A DNA stretch of 10,627 nt from an uncultured Oscillospiraceae bacterium (GCA_934631005.1 CAKTXA010000048.1:1-10627); one strand, 5' to 3'; shown: positions 1-7,868, numbered from the stretch's first letter. Numbers and translations: made by a program. Notes: generated by a model not told the origin, from the letters alone.

Positions 1-66
1 CCTGTCCCTACCCTCTTTGTCCCTTCGGGACATTTCCCCCTGATAGGGGGAATCGGCCCCGAGGGG
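1..66. repeat. Hairpin-rich intergenic repeat fragment (REP-like)
   Basis: Two adjacent perfect hairpins are visible: GTCCC-TTC-GGGAC at 19-31 and CCCCC-TGATA-GGGGG at 36-50, followed by a GGCCCC/GAGGGG tract to 66. Paired GC-rich palindromes outside genes are typical of extragenic repeats in GC-rich gut Clostridia. It appears to run off the left edge of the window. Only one copy is in the window, so repeat status is inferred from the palindromic architecture. The following stretch (67-190) holds a weak hairpin, GGCAGG at 109-114 with CCTGCC at 125-130, and no gene that I can support. Confidence 0.35.
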
Positions 67-191
67 AAGGTATGGGGCACCTACGTTTCGCCACTGCGTC
101 AGGGATACGGCAGGGCATTAAATTCCTGCCCTTTGTCCAAATGTCACAGAAAATGCTTAAAAATTTTGTATTCCTTGGGCAAAATAAACGC

Positions 192-220
192 TTGCAATTT
201 GGAGAGCTGGCCTTTATAAT
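192..220 (+). promoter_or_regulatory. Sigma-A promoter of the uraA leader transcript
   Basis: TTGCAA at 192-197 and a perfect TATAAT at 215-220 are separated by 17 bp. Transcription would start near 227, only about 25 nt before the leader ORF start codon. The promoter reads into the leader peptide, the attenuator and uraA. Confidence 0.8.
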
Positions 221-251
221 GGGGCAAGCAAATGTGAGGGAGGTACGCGCC

Positions 252-329
252 ATGAAATTTGTCTGCAAGAGCAAGCTTAAGTCCATGACGGCGTATCTGT
301 TCCTTTTTGAGGATATTGTTTCCTTTTGA
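252..329 (+). CDS. 25-codon leader peptide upstream of uraA
   Basis: A short ORF starts with ATG at 252 and ends with TGA at 327-329. It has an excellent ribosome site, GAGGGAGGT at 236-244, 7 nt before the start, and lies about 25 nt after the predicted transcription start. The peptide begins MKFVCKSKLK and ends YLFLFEDIVSF. Its last 11 codons are strongly U-rich (TTC, CTT, TTT, ATT, GTT, TCC, TTT). Its stop codon overlaps the first two bases of the downstream terminator stem. Placement before a pyrimidine transporter suggests a regulatory leader peptide whose translation controls the terminator, as in enterobacterial pyrBI. I know of no matching named family. It could instead be an unrelated small protein, but promoter, ribosome site and terminator position all favour a leader. 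Confidence 0.65.
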   Translation: MKFVCKSKLKSMTAYLFLFEDIVSF

Positions 330-356
330 CCGATGTTTTTCATCGGTCTTTTTTTT
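328..356 (+). terminator. Attenuator terminator between leader peptide and uraA
   Basis: An 8-bp perfect stem, GACCGATG at 328-335 with CATCGGTC at 341-348, has a T5 loop and is followed by eight T residues at 349-356. It starts inside the leader stop codon, so a ribosome at that stop would cover the 5' arm. I see no alternative upstream arm able to sequester GACCGATG, so control by ribosome occupancy is the simplest reading. It lies 79 nt before the uraA start. Confidence 0.85.
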
Positions 357-435
357 CGGGCAAAACCGGCCCGGAACGAAATGCGTTGGTAAGTAATTCA
401 TCATACACAAGAACAAGAAAGAGAGGAAAACTGCC

Positions 436-1767
436 ATGAAGAAAGAACTCGGGCAAGATGCCATCTACGACGCGCGAACGCTGGGCGTTCCGCGGATGCT
501 GCTGCTGGGGCTGCAGCACCTGTTCGCCATGTTCGGCGCCACCGTCCTCGTCCCCATTCTGGTGCAGGGCTACGGCCTGCCGCTGAGCATCCAGACCACG
601 CTTCTGTTCGCCGGTCTCGGCACGCTGCTGTTCCACGTGTGCACAAAGTTCAAGGTCCCCGCGTTCCTCGGCTCGTCCTTCGCGTTCCTCGGCGGCTTCT
701 CCACCGTGGCCACCATGCCCGCCTACGAGGGCTTTGACCCGCAGGTAAAGCTGGCCTACGCGCTCGGCGGCGTTGTGGTCGCAGGTCTTCTGTACCTGGT
801 GCTGGCGCTGCTGTTTAAGCTCCTGGGCGCCAAAAAGGTCATGCGCTTCTTCCCGCCGATCGTCACCGGCCCCATGATCATCCTCATCGGCCTGAACCTC
901 TCCGGCTCCGCCATCCAGAACGCGCAGACCTGCTGGTGGCTGGCTCTGGTCGCCATCGCCATCATCGTGGTCGCGAACATCTGGGGCAAGGGCATGATCA
1001 AGATCATCCCGATCCTCCTCGGCGTGGTCGGCAGCTACATCGTGGCCGTCATCGCCGGTAAGGTCGACTTCACCGAGGTGAAGGACGCCGGCTTCTTCGG
1101 CATCCAGCAGTTCGTCGTCGCCAAGTTTGACATCTCCGCCATCCTCGTCATGGCGCCCATCGCCATCGCGGCCATGATGGAGCACATCGGCGACATCTCC
1201 GCCATCTCCTCCACCACCGGCAAGAACTTCATCGAGGATCCCGGCCTGCACCGCACGCTCGTGGGCGACGGCCTGGCCACGGCGCTGGCCGGTATGTTCG
1301 GCGGCCCCGCCAACACCACCTACGGCGAAAACACCGGCGTGCTCGCGCTGTCCAAGGTCTACGATCCGCGCGTCATCCGTCTGGCTGCCATCTACGCCAT
1401 CGTCCTCTCCTTCTCCCCGAAGTTTGACGCACTGGTCGGCTCCATCCCCTCCGCGGTCGTCGGCGGCGTGAGCTTCATCCTCTACGGCATGATCTCCGCA
1501 GTGGGCGTGCGCAACGTGGTCGAGAACAAGGTCGACCTCACCAAGTCCCGCAACCTCATCATCGCGGCGGTCATCTTCGTCAGCGGCCTGGGCTTCAGCT
1601 CGGTCGGCGGCATCACCTTCACCGTCGGCAGCGCGACGATCACCCTGTCGGGCCTTGCCATCGCAGCCCTGTGCGGCGTCATCCTCAACGCCATCCTGCC
1701 CGGCAACGACTACGAGTTCGGCAAGAGCGTCGAAGCCGACAAGAGCGCCGACTTTGGTACTTACTAA
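436..1767 (+). CDS. uraA: Uracil permease (NCS2 family)
   Basis: A 443-residue, highly hydrophobic protein of the nucleobase:cation symporter-2 family, of usual length. It imports uracil across the cytoplasmic membrane with protons. The family landmarks appear in order: LQHLFAMFGATVLVP (residues 27-40), FLGSSFAF (77-84), EHIGDIS (249-255), EDPGLHRT (267-274), PANTTYGENTG (291-301), then a conserved GGVSFILYG (343-351). Glu249 and Glu298 correspond to the uracil-binding Glu241 and Glu290 of E. coli UraA. The position of UraA His245 is Asp253 here. The start is set by AGAGAGGAAA about 8 nt upstream. The leader peptide and attenuator upstream indicate pyrimidine-responsive control. The substrate could include other nucleobases, but uracil is by far the best match. 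No pyr biosynthesis gene is adjacent. Confidence 0.93.
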   Translation: MKKELGQDAIYDARTLGVPRMLLLGLQHLFAMFGATVLVPILVQGYGLPLSIQTTLLFAGLGTLLFHVCTKFKVPAFLGSSFAFLGGFSTVATMPAYEGFDPQVKLAYALGGVVVAGLLYLVLALLFKLLGAKKVMRFFPPIVTGPMIILIGLNLSGSAIQNAQTCWWLALVAIAIIVVANIWGKGMIKIIPILLGVVGSYIVAVIAGKVDFTEVKDAGFFGIQQFVVAKFDISAILVMAPIAIAAMMEHIGDISAISSTTGKNFIEDPGLHRTLVGDGLATALAGMFGGPANTTYGENTGVLALSKVYDPRVIRLAAIYAIVLSFSPKFDALVGSIPSAVVGGVSFILYGMISAVGVRNVVENKVDLTKSRNLIIAAVIFVSGLGFSSVGGITFTVGSATITLSGLAIAALCGVILNAILPGNDYEFGKSVEADKSADFGTY

Positions 1768-1917
1768 TACTGATTCTTGATTAAAATATTTAATCAAGAA
1801 TCCCGTGTGCTACGCACACTCGCATCGTGCGAATGCACGCTGCGCCGTCTCATGCAGAATCTGACGCGCCGTTGGCGCTATAAAAAGCTCTTCAAGCTTT
1901 TTAACAGATTCTAGTAT
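1767..1917. repeat. Multi-hairpin repeat-like block downstream of uraA
   Basis: This 150-bp block starts at the last base of the uraA stop codon and is enclosed by ATACT (1767-1771) and AGTAT (1913-1917). Inside are a perfect 14-bp AT-rich hairpin with a 3-nt loop (GATTCTTGATTAAA at 1772-1785 with 1789-1802), GTGTGC-TAC-GCACAC (1805-1819) and TCGCA-TCG-TGCGA (1820-1832). A branched structure follows, in which AGAATCTG (1856-1863) pairs with CAGATTCT (1905-1912) around GCGCC-GTT-GGCGC (1866-1878) and AAAAAGCT/AGCTTTTT (1882-1902). I see no coding potential. It may be a dispersed intergenic repeat or a structured 3' UTR; repeat status cannot be proved from one copy. Confidence 0.5.
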
Positions 1918-1931
1918 AAGATACGCGCAAC

Positions 1932-1964
1932 AAACCCCGCCCTTCTTCGGAAGGGCGGGGTTTT
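1932..1964 (+). terminator. Intrinsic terminator after uraA
   Basis: A 14-bp perfect stem (1932-1945 with 1950-1963) is capped by a C(TTCG)G tetraloop and runs into TTTT. It separates uraA from the nucleotidyltransferase unit. Confidence 0.85.
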
Positions 1965-1979
1965 CCCGCCTTTGTGAGG

Positions 1980-2008
1980 TTGCTTTTTGCGCGGATGTTG
2001 TGTAGAAT
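1980..2008 (+). promoter_or_regulatory. Promoter for nucleotidyltransferase-fructokinase unit
   Basis: TTGCTT at 1980-1985 and TAGAAT at 2003-2008 are 17 bp apart. This places the start near 2015, about 20 nt before the start codon and just after the uraA terminator. Confidence 0.65.
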
Positions 2009-2033
2009 GGATGCAGATAAAGGAGGGCGCTCT

Positions 2034-2948
2034 ATGGCACAGAACGAGCCGATCCTGGTCATTCTGGCGGCGGGCATGGGCAGCCGCTTCGGCGGGCTCA
2101 AGCAGATGACGCCGGTGGATGACGAGGGCGATTTTATTCTTGATTTTTCCCTGTTTGATGCGTACCGCGCCGGGTTCCGGCGGGTGGCGTTCATCATCAA
2201 GCCCGAGATGGAGGCGGACTTCCGCGCCCTGCGCGGCGCGCGCATCGCGCCGTATTTTTCCGTGGACTACGTCCACCAGACGCTGGATGTGCTGCCGGAG
2301 GGCTTCGAGGCCCCGGCGGGCCGCGTGAAGCCGTGGGGCACGGCGCACGCCGTGGCGTGCTGCCGCGATGTGGTCGACGCGCCGTTTGCCGTCATCAATG
2401 CCGACGATTACTACGGCACGGACTCCTTCGCGCTCATCTACCGCTTCCTCACGCAGAACACCGACCCGAACGAGTACGCGCTCGTGGGCTATCATCTGCG
2501 CAACACCGTGTCCGAGCACGGCTCGGTCGCGCGCGGCGTGTGCCGCGTGGAGGACGGGTATCTGCACTCCATCACCGAGCGGACGAAGATCTTTAAGCGC
2601 GGCGACCACGCCGAATTCACCGAGGACGGCGAGCATTTCCAGATGCTTGCGGGCGACACGCCGGTGTCGATGAACCTGTGGGGCTTTACCCCGGCGTTTA
2701 TGGACTCGCTCTGGCGGCAGCTGCCGGAGTTTTTGCGTGAGTCGGTGCCGCAGGACCCGATGAAGCGCGAATTTTACCTGCCCAGCGCCGTGGATCACCA
2801 GCTGCAAAGCGGCGAGGTGCGCGTCAAGGTGCTCACCTGCGGCGAAAAATGGTATGGTGTGACGTATCGCGAGGATCTGGAAACGGTGCACGCGGCGATG
2901 CGCGCCATGAAGCAAAGCGGGAAATACCCCCCGCAGCTCTGGAAATGA
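2034..2948 (+). CDS. NTP_transferase-family nucleotidyltransferase, substrate unknown
   Basis: A 304-residue protein with the Rossmann-like nucleotidyltransferase fold. The N-terminal nucleotide-binding loop LAAGMGSRFGGLKQ (residues 11-24) matches sugar-phosphate nucleotidyltransferases. GTAHAV (102-107) and the metal-binding NADDYYG (122-128) are also present. A second conserved block, MNLWGFTP (213-220), and the C-terminal WYGVTYREDL (273-282) are typical of a distinct, poorly characterised subgroup. The family transfers a nucleotidyl group to a sugar phosphate or phospho-alcohol; the substrate here cannot be read from sequence. ATG 2034 is chosen because AGGAGG (2021-2026) lies 7 nt upstream; an in-frame extension to 1974 would begin before the -10 box. 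The fructokinase follows after 81 nt with no terminator, so the two are probably cotranscribed. Confidence 0.82.
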   Translation: MAQNEPILVILAAGMGSRFGGLKQMTPVDDEGDFILDFSLFDAYRAGFRRVAFIIKPEMEADFRALRGARIAPYFSVDYVHQTLDVLPEGFEAPAGRVKPWGTAHAVACCRDVVDAPFAVINADDYYGTDSFALIYRFLTQNTDPNEYALVGYHLRNTVSEHGSVARGVCRVEDGYLHSITERTKIFKRGDHAEFTEDGEHFQMLAGDTPVSMNLWGFTPAFMDSLWRQLPEFLRESVPQDPMKREFYLPSAVDHQLQSGEVRVKVLTCGEKWYGVTYREDLETVHAAMRAMKQSGKYPPQLWK

Positions 2949-3029
2949 ACTGACGCAGACAGGGTGACCGATGATCCGATCGGCAAGAGCGATCAGATCA
3001 GCGGTTACCTACTAATAGGAGGAAGCGCT

Positions 3030-3980
3030 ATGTACGACGTTGTTGCTCTCGGCGAACTGCTCATCGACTTCACCTGCACCGCATCCGACGCGGACGGCTA
3101 CCCCACCATGGCGGCGCACCCCGGCGGCGCGCCGGCAAATTTCCTCGCGGCGCTGGCCAAATTCGGCGCCAAAACGGCCATGATCGGCAAGGTCGGCACC
3201 GACGCCTTCGGCAGGCTCCTGTGCGCCACGCTGGAGCGGGCGGGCATCGGCACGGAGGGCATGGTGCGCTCCGGCGACGTGTTCACCACGCTCGCCTTCG
3301 TCACGCTTGACGCCAGCGGCGACCGGGAATTTTCCTTCAGCCGCAAGCCGGGCGCGGACACGCAGCTGCGCTGGGACGAGGTCAAAAAATCGCTTCTCGA
3401 CGACACGCGCGTGCTGCACTTCGGCACGCTCTCGCTGACGGACGAGCCGGCGCGCAGCGCCACGCGCGCGGCGGTGGAATATGCCAAACAGGCGGGCAAG
3501 CTCATCACGTTCGACCCCAACCTGCGCAAGCCGCTCTGGCGCGACCTTGCGGACGCAAAGCGCGAGATGCTGTGGGGATTGTCGAATGCGGACGTTGTGA
3601 AGATCAGCGACGAGGAGGTCGACTTCCTCTGGGGCCTCACACCGCAGGCGGGCGCGGAGAAAATTCTGCGGGAATTCGGCGTGCGGCTGGTGTTCGTCAC
3701 CTGCGGCAAGGACGGCTGCTGGTATCAGAACCGGCAGGCGGCAGGGCACGTGAGCAGCCTTGCGGGCGTGAAGGTCGCGGACACCACGGGCGCGGGCGAT
3801 ATTTTCGGCGGCTCGGCGGTGTATCAGCTTTTGCAGACCGGCAAGGCGCCGGATGCGCTGACGGACGCGGAGCTTGCGCGCATCACGCGCTTTGCCTGCG
3901 TGAGCGCGGGCCTGTCCACCACCCGCCCCGGCGGCATCTCCAGCGTGCCGGAAAAGGCCGACGTGCTCGCGGCTATGTAA
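3030..3980 (+). CDS. PfkB-family carbohydrate kinase, probable fructokinase
   Basis: A 316-residue ribokinase/PfkB-family kinase, of normal length. It is expected to phosphorylate fructose to fructose 6-phosphate with ATP in the cytosol. The N-terminus YDVVALGELLIDF is typical of ScrK-like fructokinases. PGGAPANFLAALAKFG (31-46) is the first PfkB signature, and DTTGAGDIF (251-259) is the second, with Asp257 as catalytic base and GAG forming the anion hole. FDPNLRKPLW (161-170) is also characteristic of this subgroup. AGGAGG at 3017-3022, 7 nt before ATG 3030, fixes the start. The 81-nt gap after the nucleotidyltransferase contains a small inverted repeat (2961-3010: AGGGTGACC with GGTTACCT). 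Substrate assignment is by subgroup resemblance; another ketose or a nucleoside is possible. Confidence 0.87.
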   Translation: MYDVVALGELLIDFTCTASDADGYPTMAAHPGGAPANFLAALAKFGAKTAMIGKVGTDAFGRLLCATLERAGIGTEGMVRSGDVFTTLAFVTLDASGDREFSFSRKPGADTQLRWDEVKKSLLDDTRVLHFGTLSLTDEPARSATRAAVEYAKQAGKLITFDPNLRKPLWRDLADAKREMLWGLSNADVVKISDEEVDFLWGLTPQAGAEKILREFGVRLVFVTCGKDGCWYQNRQAAGHVSSLAGVKVADTTGAGDIFGGSAVYQLLQTGKAPDALTDAELARITRFACVSAGLSTTRPGGISSVPEKADVLAAM

Positions 3981-3996
3981 ACTATGCAAACAGTCA

Positions 3997-4022
3997 AAAA
4001 CCGCCGGTTATCCGGCGGTTTT
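3997..4022 (+). terminator. Intrinsic terminator after fructokinase
   Basis: An 11-bp perfect stem, AAAACCGCCGG at 3997-4007 with CCGGCGGTTTT at 4012-4022, has a TTAT loop. It ends only 29 nt before the next start codon. Confidence 0.8.
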
Positions 4023-4051
4023 ATAACGTTTTTTCCAGGAGATGGATAACG

Positions 4052-4465
4052 ATGTGGTTCGTATTTGCGCTTCTTTCGGCGGTGTTTGCGGCGCTGACGT
4101 CGATCTTGGCGAAGGTCGGCATCGAGGGCGTCAACTCCAACCTTGCCACGGCGCTCCGCACGGGCGTGGTGCTCGTGATGGCGTGGGGCATGGTGTTTTT
4201 GACGAACGCGCAGGGCGGCCTGAGCGAGATCAGCCGCAAGAGCTGGCTGTTTCTGATCCTCTCGGGTCTGGCGACGGGCGCGTCGTGGCTGTGCTACTAC
4301 CGTGCGCTGCAGATCGGCGAGGCATCGAAGGTCGTGCCGGTCGACAAGCTGAGCGTCATCATCACGCTGGTGCTGGCGTTCGTATTCCTGCATGAAAAGT
4401 TCACCCTCAAGTCCCTCGGCGGCTGCATCCTCATCGCCGCCGGAACGCTTTTGATGGTGCTGTAA
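4052..4465 (+). CDS. Half-size EamA (DMT superfamily) transporter
   Basis: A 137-residue integral membrane protein with a single EamA domain. Five hydrophobic segments are visible at about residues 3-20, 28-50, 64-86, 99-113 and 120-137. Landmarks are the N-terminal SAVFAALTSILAKVGIEGVNSN, TGASWLCYYRALQIGEASKVVP across segment 3, and the closing LGGCILIAAGTLL. Single-domain members of about 140 residues are a recognised form and probably dimerise to match the ten-helix two-domain transporters. The substrate is unknown. ATG 4052 is preferred, with AGGAGA at 4037-4042; a nearer ATG at 4042 opens a different, non-membrane frame. A terminator ends 29 nt upstream, so expression depends on readthrough or on a promoter inside the fructokinase gene that I cannot identify. 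Confidence 0.85.
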   Translation: MWFVFALLSAVFAALTSILAKVGIEGVNSNLATALRTGVVLVMAWGMVFLTNAQGGLSEISRKSWLFLILSGLATGASWLCYYRALQIGEASKVVPVDKLSVIITLVLAFVFLHEKFTLKSLGGCILIAAGTLLMVL

Positions 4466-4471
4466 AACACA

Positions 4472-4506
4472 GCGGGTCATCCCCAATTGGATGACCCGCG
4501 TTTTTT
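4472..4506. terminator. Terminator between convergent EamA gene and glpK
   Basis: An 11-bp perfect stem, GCGGGTCATCC at 4472-4482 with GGATGACCCGC at 4489-4499, is followed on the plus strand by GTTTTTTATT. The T-run overlaps the glpK stop codon (4505-4507). On the minus strand the stem is followed by TGTGTTTTAC, so it may also end glpK transcripts. Confidence 0.82.
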
Positions 4507-5995
4507 ATTCGTGCTCGACCCAATCCAAACTCCGGCCGACGGCTTTGTGCCAGCCTTTGGCGAGCGTCAGGCGCTTTTCCTCGGGCATGGAGGGGTGGAA
4601 GGCGGTGTCGCAGCGCCAGAGGCGGCGCAGCTCGTCCGTATCGCGCCACACGCCCACGGCCAGCCCCGCCAGATATGCCGCGCCGAGCGCCGTCGTCTCC
4701 CGGATGACCGGACGCAGGACGGGCTTTGCCAGCATATCCGCCTGGAACTGCATGAGGAAGCCGTCGCGGCTCGCGCCGCCGTCCACCTTCAGCTCCCGCA
4801 GCGAGCGGCCGCAGTCGCGCTCCATCGCGTCGACCAGGTCCATGGACTGATAGGCGATGGACTCCTGCGCGGCGCGGATGATATGCTCCGGCTTTGTGCC
4901 GCGCGTGATGCCCACCATCGTGCCGCGCGCGTACATATCCCAGTGCGGCGCGCCAAGGCCTGTGAACGCCGGGACAAGGTAGACCCCGCCCGTATCCGGC
5001 ACCTTGGAGGCAAAATACTCCGCGTCGCGCGCTTCGCGGATGAAGCGCAGCTCATCGCGCAGCCACTGGATGACTGCCCCGGCCACGAACACGGAGCCTT
5101 CCAGCGCGTACTGCACCTGCCCATTCAGGCCGATGGCGATGGTGGTGACAAGGCCGTGCTGGCTGCGGATGGCCTGTTCGCCGGTGTTCATCAGCAAAAA
5201 GCAGCCCGTGCCGTAGGTGTTCTTCGCCTCCCCGGCGGAGAAGCAGCCCTGCCCGAACAGCGCCGCCTGCTGATCGCCCGCGATGCCCGCGATGGGGATC
5301 TGCGCGCCGCGCACGTTGCAGCTGCCGTAGATATGCGAGCTGTCGCACACCTGCGGCAGCATCGCCGCGGGGATGTCCAGCTCGTGCAGCAGACGCTCGT
5401 CCCAGCGGAGGTTGTGAATATCGTAGAGCATGGTGCGCGAGGCGTTCGTGTAGTCCGTGACGTGCGCCTGCCCGTCGGTCAGCTTCCACACCAGCCACGA
5501 ATCCACCGTGCCGAACAGCAGCTCGCCGCGCGCTGCGCGCTCGTGCGCGCCGGGGACGTTGTCAAGAAGCCACTTGATCTTGGTGGCGGAAAAATACGCG
5601 TCGGGCACGAGCCCCGTCGTTTCGCGGATGTGCTCGCTTAGGCCGCGCGCGGTGAGCTGGTCGCAGATGTCCGCCGTGCGGCGGCACTGCCAGACGATGG
5701 CGTTATAGATGGGCTTGCCGGTCGTCCTGTCCCAGACCACGGTCGTCTCACGCTGGTTCGTGATGCCGATGGCGGCCACGTCGTGCGTGTCAATATCGGC
5801 GCGGGTGATGACCTCCATCATCACGGCCCAGACGGTGGAGTAGATCTCCATCGGGTCGTGCTCCACCCAGCCGGACTGGGGGTAATACTGCGTCAGCTCC
5901 TTCTGCGCGGAGCTGACGATATTCTGGTTCTCGTCAAACAAAATGGCACGGCTGCTGGTCGTGCCCTGATCGAGCGCAAGCAGATAACGGGGCAT
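4505..5995 (-). CDS. glpK: Glycerol kinase
   Basis: A 496-residue FGGY-family kinase that converts glycerol and ATP to sn-glycerol 3-phosphate in the cytosol. Visible blocks: LLALDQGTTSSRAILFD (5-21), GWVEHDP (42-48), GITNQRETTVVWDR (77-90), IVWQCRRT (100-107), GIAGDQQAALFGQG (237-250, with catalytic Asp241), FTGLGAPHWD (344-353) and LKVDGGASRDGFLMQ (402-416). SSHIYG places His221 where the HPr-phosphorylated histidine (His232 in Enterococcus) lies in Gram-positive enzymes, suggesting PTS control. ATG 5995 has GGAGGA 5 nt upstream; the open frame upstream lacks family similarity. No glpF or glpD is adjacent. The upstream minus-strand gene is a UgpC/MsmK-type ATPase, separated by an inserted element. 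Confidence 0.96.
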   Translation of the reverse strand: MPRYLLALDQGTTSSRAILFDENQNIVSSAQKELTQYYPQSGWVEHDPMEIYSTVWAVMMEVITRADIDTHDVAAIGITNQRETTVVWDRTTGKPIYNAIVWQCRRTADICDQLTARGLSEHIRETTGLVPDAYFSATKIKWLLDNVPGAHERAARGELLFGTVDSWLVWKLTDGQAHVTDYTNASRTMLYDIHNLRWDERLLHELDIPAAMLPQVCDSSHIYGSCNVRGAQIPIAGIAGDQQAALFGQGCFSAGEAKNTYGTGCFLLMNTGEQAIRSQHGLVTTIAIGLNGQVQYALEGSVFVAGAVIQWLRDELRFIREARDAEYFASKVPDTGGVYLVPAFTGLGAPHWDMYARGTMVGITRGTKPEHIIRAAQESIAYQSMDLVDAMERDCGRSLRELKVDGGASRDGFLMQFQADMLAKPVLRPVIRETTALGAAYLAGLAVGVWRDTDELRRLWRCDTAFHPSMPEEKRLTLAKGWHKAVGRSLDWVEHE

Positions 5996-6015
5996 ACGGT
6001 TCCTCCATAAAATAC

Positions 6016-6044
6016 GGCGGAAACCGCAAGCTGCGATTTCCGCC
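6016..6044 (-). promoter_or_regulatory. Leader hairpin upstream of glpK
   Basis: GGCGGAAA (6016-6023) pairs with TTTCCGCC (6037-6044), with an inner CGCA/TGCG stem (6025-6028 with 6032-6035) across one mismatch. On the coding (minus) strand it is followed by GTATTTTAT and then the glpK ribosome site, so it resembles a weak leader terminator 20 nt before the start codon. GlpP antitermination of glp leaders is known in Bacillus; use here is inference. Confidence 0.5.
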
Positions 6045-6063
6045 GGGTGATACGATGTCTTAG

Positions 6064-6494
6064 GGCAACACCGCACAATTCGGTAAGCAGATTCGGCGAG
6101 AGATTTTTCGCCAAGTTAGCGTCGCTTGACAGGGGCACACATGGTTTTCCCGGGCCTGAACAGCAGCTGGCCGCGTTATCCTCGTTGATGGGCGACAGCC
6201 CATCTGCCTCGTCTGCCTTGCCATCTGCTGTCCATGCTCCGGGAAAACTCGCAGACCCGCCGGGCGTTCTGGCGCGCATTTCACAAGGCAGAGGACGCAG
6301 GCTTGCCGGCGCAAGTCAAGGACGATAACGCTGCGAAAGGTGGGCCAGAACGTCCTGCGGGCATGCGTGCCCTTGTCAAGCGACGCTAGGGTTTGAAAAG
6401 TGCAGGAATACTGTATGTATTTCAAACTTTTCAAACCGCAGAATTGGCGAAAAAGATCCGCCGAAGCGCGCCGGCGCAATTGCGCGGTGTTGTC
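6064..6494. mobile_element. Foldback / MITE-like non-coding element
   Basis: The two ends are inverted: GGCAACACCGCACAATT from 6064, and GACAACACCGCGCAATT reading inward from 6494. Similarity continues inward: TTTTTCGCCAA, then TAGCGTCGCTTGACA-GGGCAC-CATG, then GCGTTATC-TC-TTG, then CTGC-TC-TCTGCCTTG. The element is therefore two diverged inverted copies of about 200 bp. Each half also folds on itself: GTTTTCCCGG at 6144-6153 with CCGGGAAAAC at 6239-6248 and ATGGGC-GACA-GCCCAT at 6188-6203 on the left; CTTGC-CGGC-GCAAG at 6302-6315 on the right. The sequence TGTCTTAG occurs at both edges (6056-6063 and 6491-6498), a likely target duplication of 4 to 8 bp; the exact right edge depends on that length. 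There is no transposase, so it would move only in trans. It separates msmK from glpK. Confidence 0.7.
6390..6437. repeat. Nested 12-bp hairpin inside the element's right arm
   Basis: GGTTTGAAAAGT (6390-6401) and ACTTTTCAAACC (6426-6437) are perfect inverted repeats, with a further AATAC/GTATT stem inside. The left arm of the element lacks this segment, going directly from CGCCAAG to TTAGCGTC, so it looks like an insertion into the right arm. Confidence 0.6.
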
Positions 6495-7685
<1,191 letters not shown>

Positions 7686-7862
7686 AATTCTCTGACCCTG
7701 ACCGCGCTGCCTCTGCAATGCGCGCCCTCGCGACCGCCGGGCTTGGCGGACGCATTACGGTATGTCTCCACAATACCGCACCGCGAGTCCCGCGGAAGTT
7801 GACTGACCTCCTTTTGATTTTCCGGCCGGACGTATAGTGGATCGCCGCGGGCGGAATGAGAT
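7686..7862 (-). promoter_or_regulatory. Long structured 5' leader of the ABC ATPase gene
   Basis: About 177 nt separate the predicted transcription start (near 7862) from ATG 7685. The leader contains three hairpins, given here by plus-strand position: 7781-7795 (5-bp stem), 7758-7778 (6-bp CGGTAT/ATACCG) and 7734-7749 (5-bp CCGCC/GGCGG). An orphan Shine-Dalgarno, AAAAGGAGGT (plus 7806-7815), has no start codon at usable distance. I cannot match it to a riboswitch family. An msiK RNA motif exists upstream of analogous genes in Actinobacteria, but I cannot verify a match. It may be a regulatory RNA or a decayed leader ORF. Confidence 0.45.
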
Positions 7863-7868
7863 ACCTGT

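Noticed and set aside
276..300. Possible PyrR-binding loop in the uraA leader (AAGTCCATGACGGC)
   Set aside because: Only AGTCC and a GG match the remembered consensus; the GNGAGG part is missing and no antiterminator pairs with the terminator stem.
436..1797. Long open frame on the minus strand across uraA
   Set aside because: Its sequence is Asp/Gly/His-rich with no domain, and the plus strand encodes a clear NCS2 permease.
2961..3010. Riboswitch upstream of the fructokinase gene
   Set aside because: The gap is only 81 nt, with a short imperfect stem and no recognisable aptamer core; at most a small leader hairpin.
4042..4395. Alternative start ATG 4042 near the EamA ribosome site
   Set aside because: It opens a frame without hydrophobic segments; ATG 4052 gives a complete five-segment EamA domain.
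4487..5641. Long plus-strand open frame inside glpK
   Set aside because: Low-complexity His/Arg/Ala-rich translation opposite a full-length, motif-complete glycerol kinase; an artefact of high GC content.
6047..6328. Open frames on both strands within the foldback element
   Set aside because: They follow the inverted-repeat structure, have no ribosome sites and show no recognisable domain.
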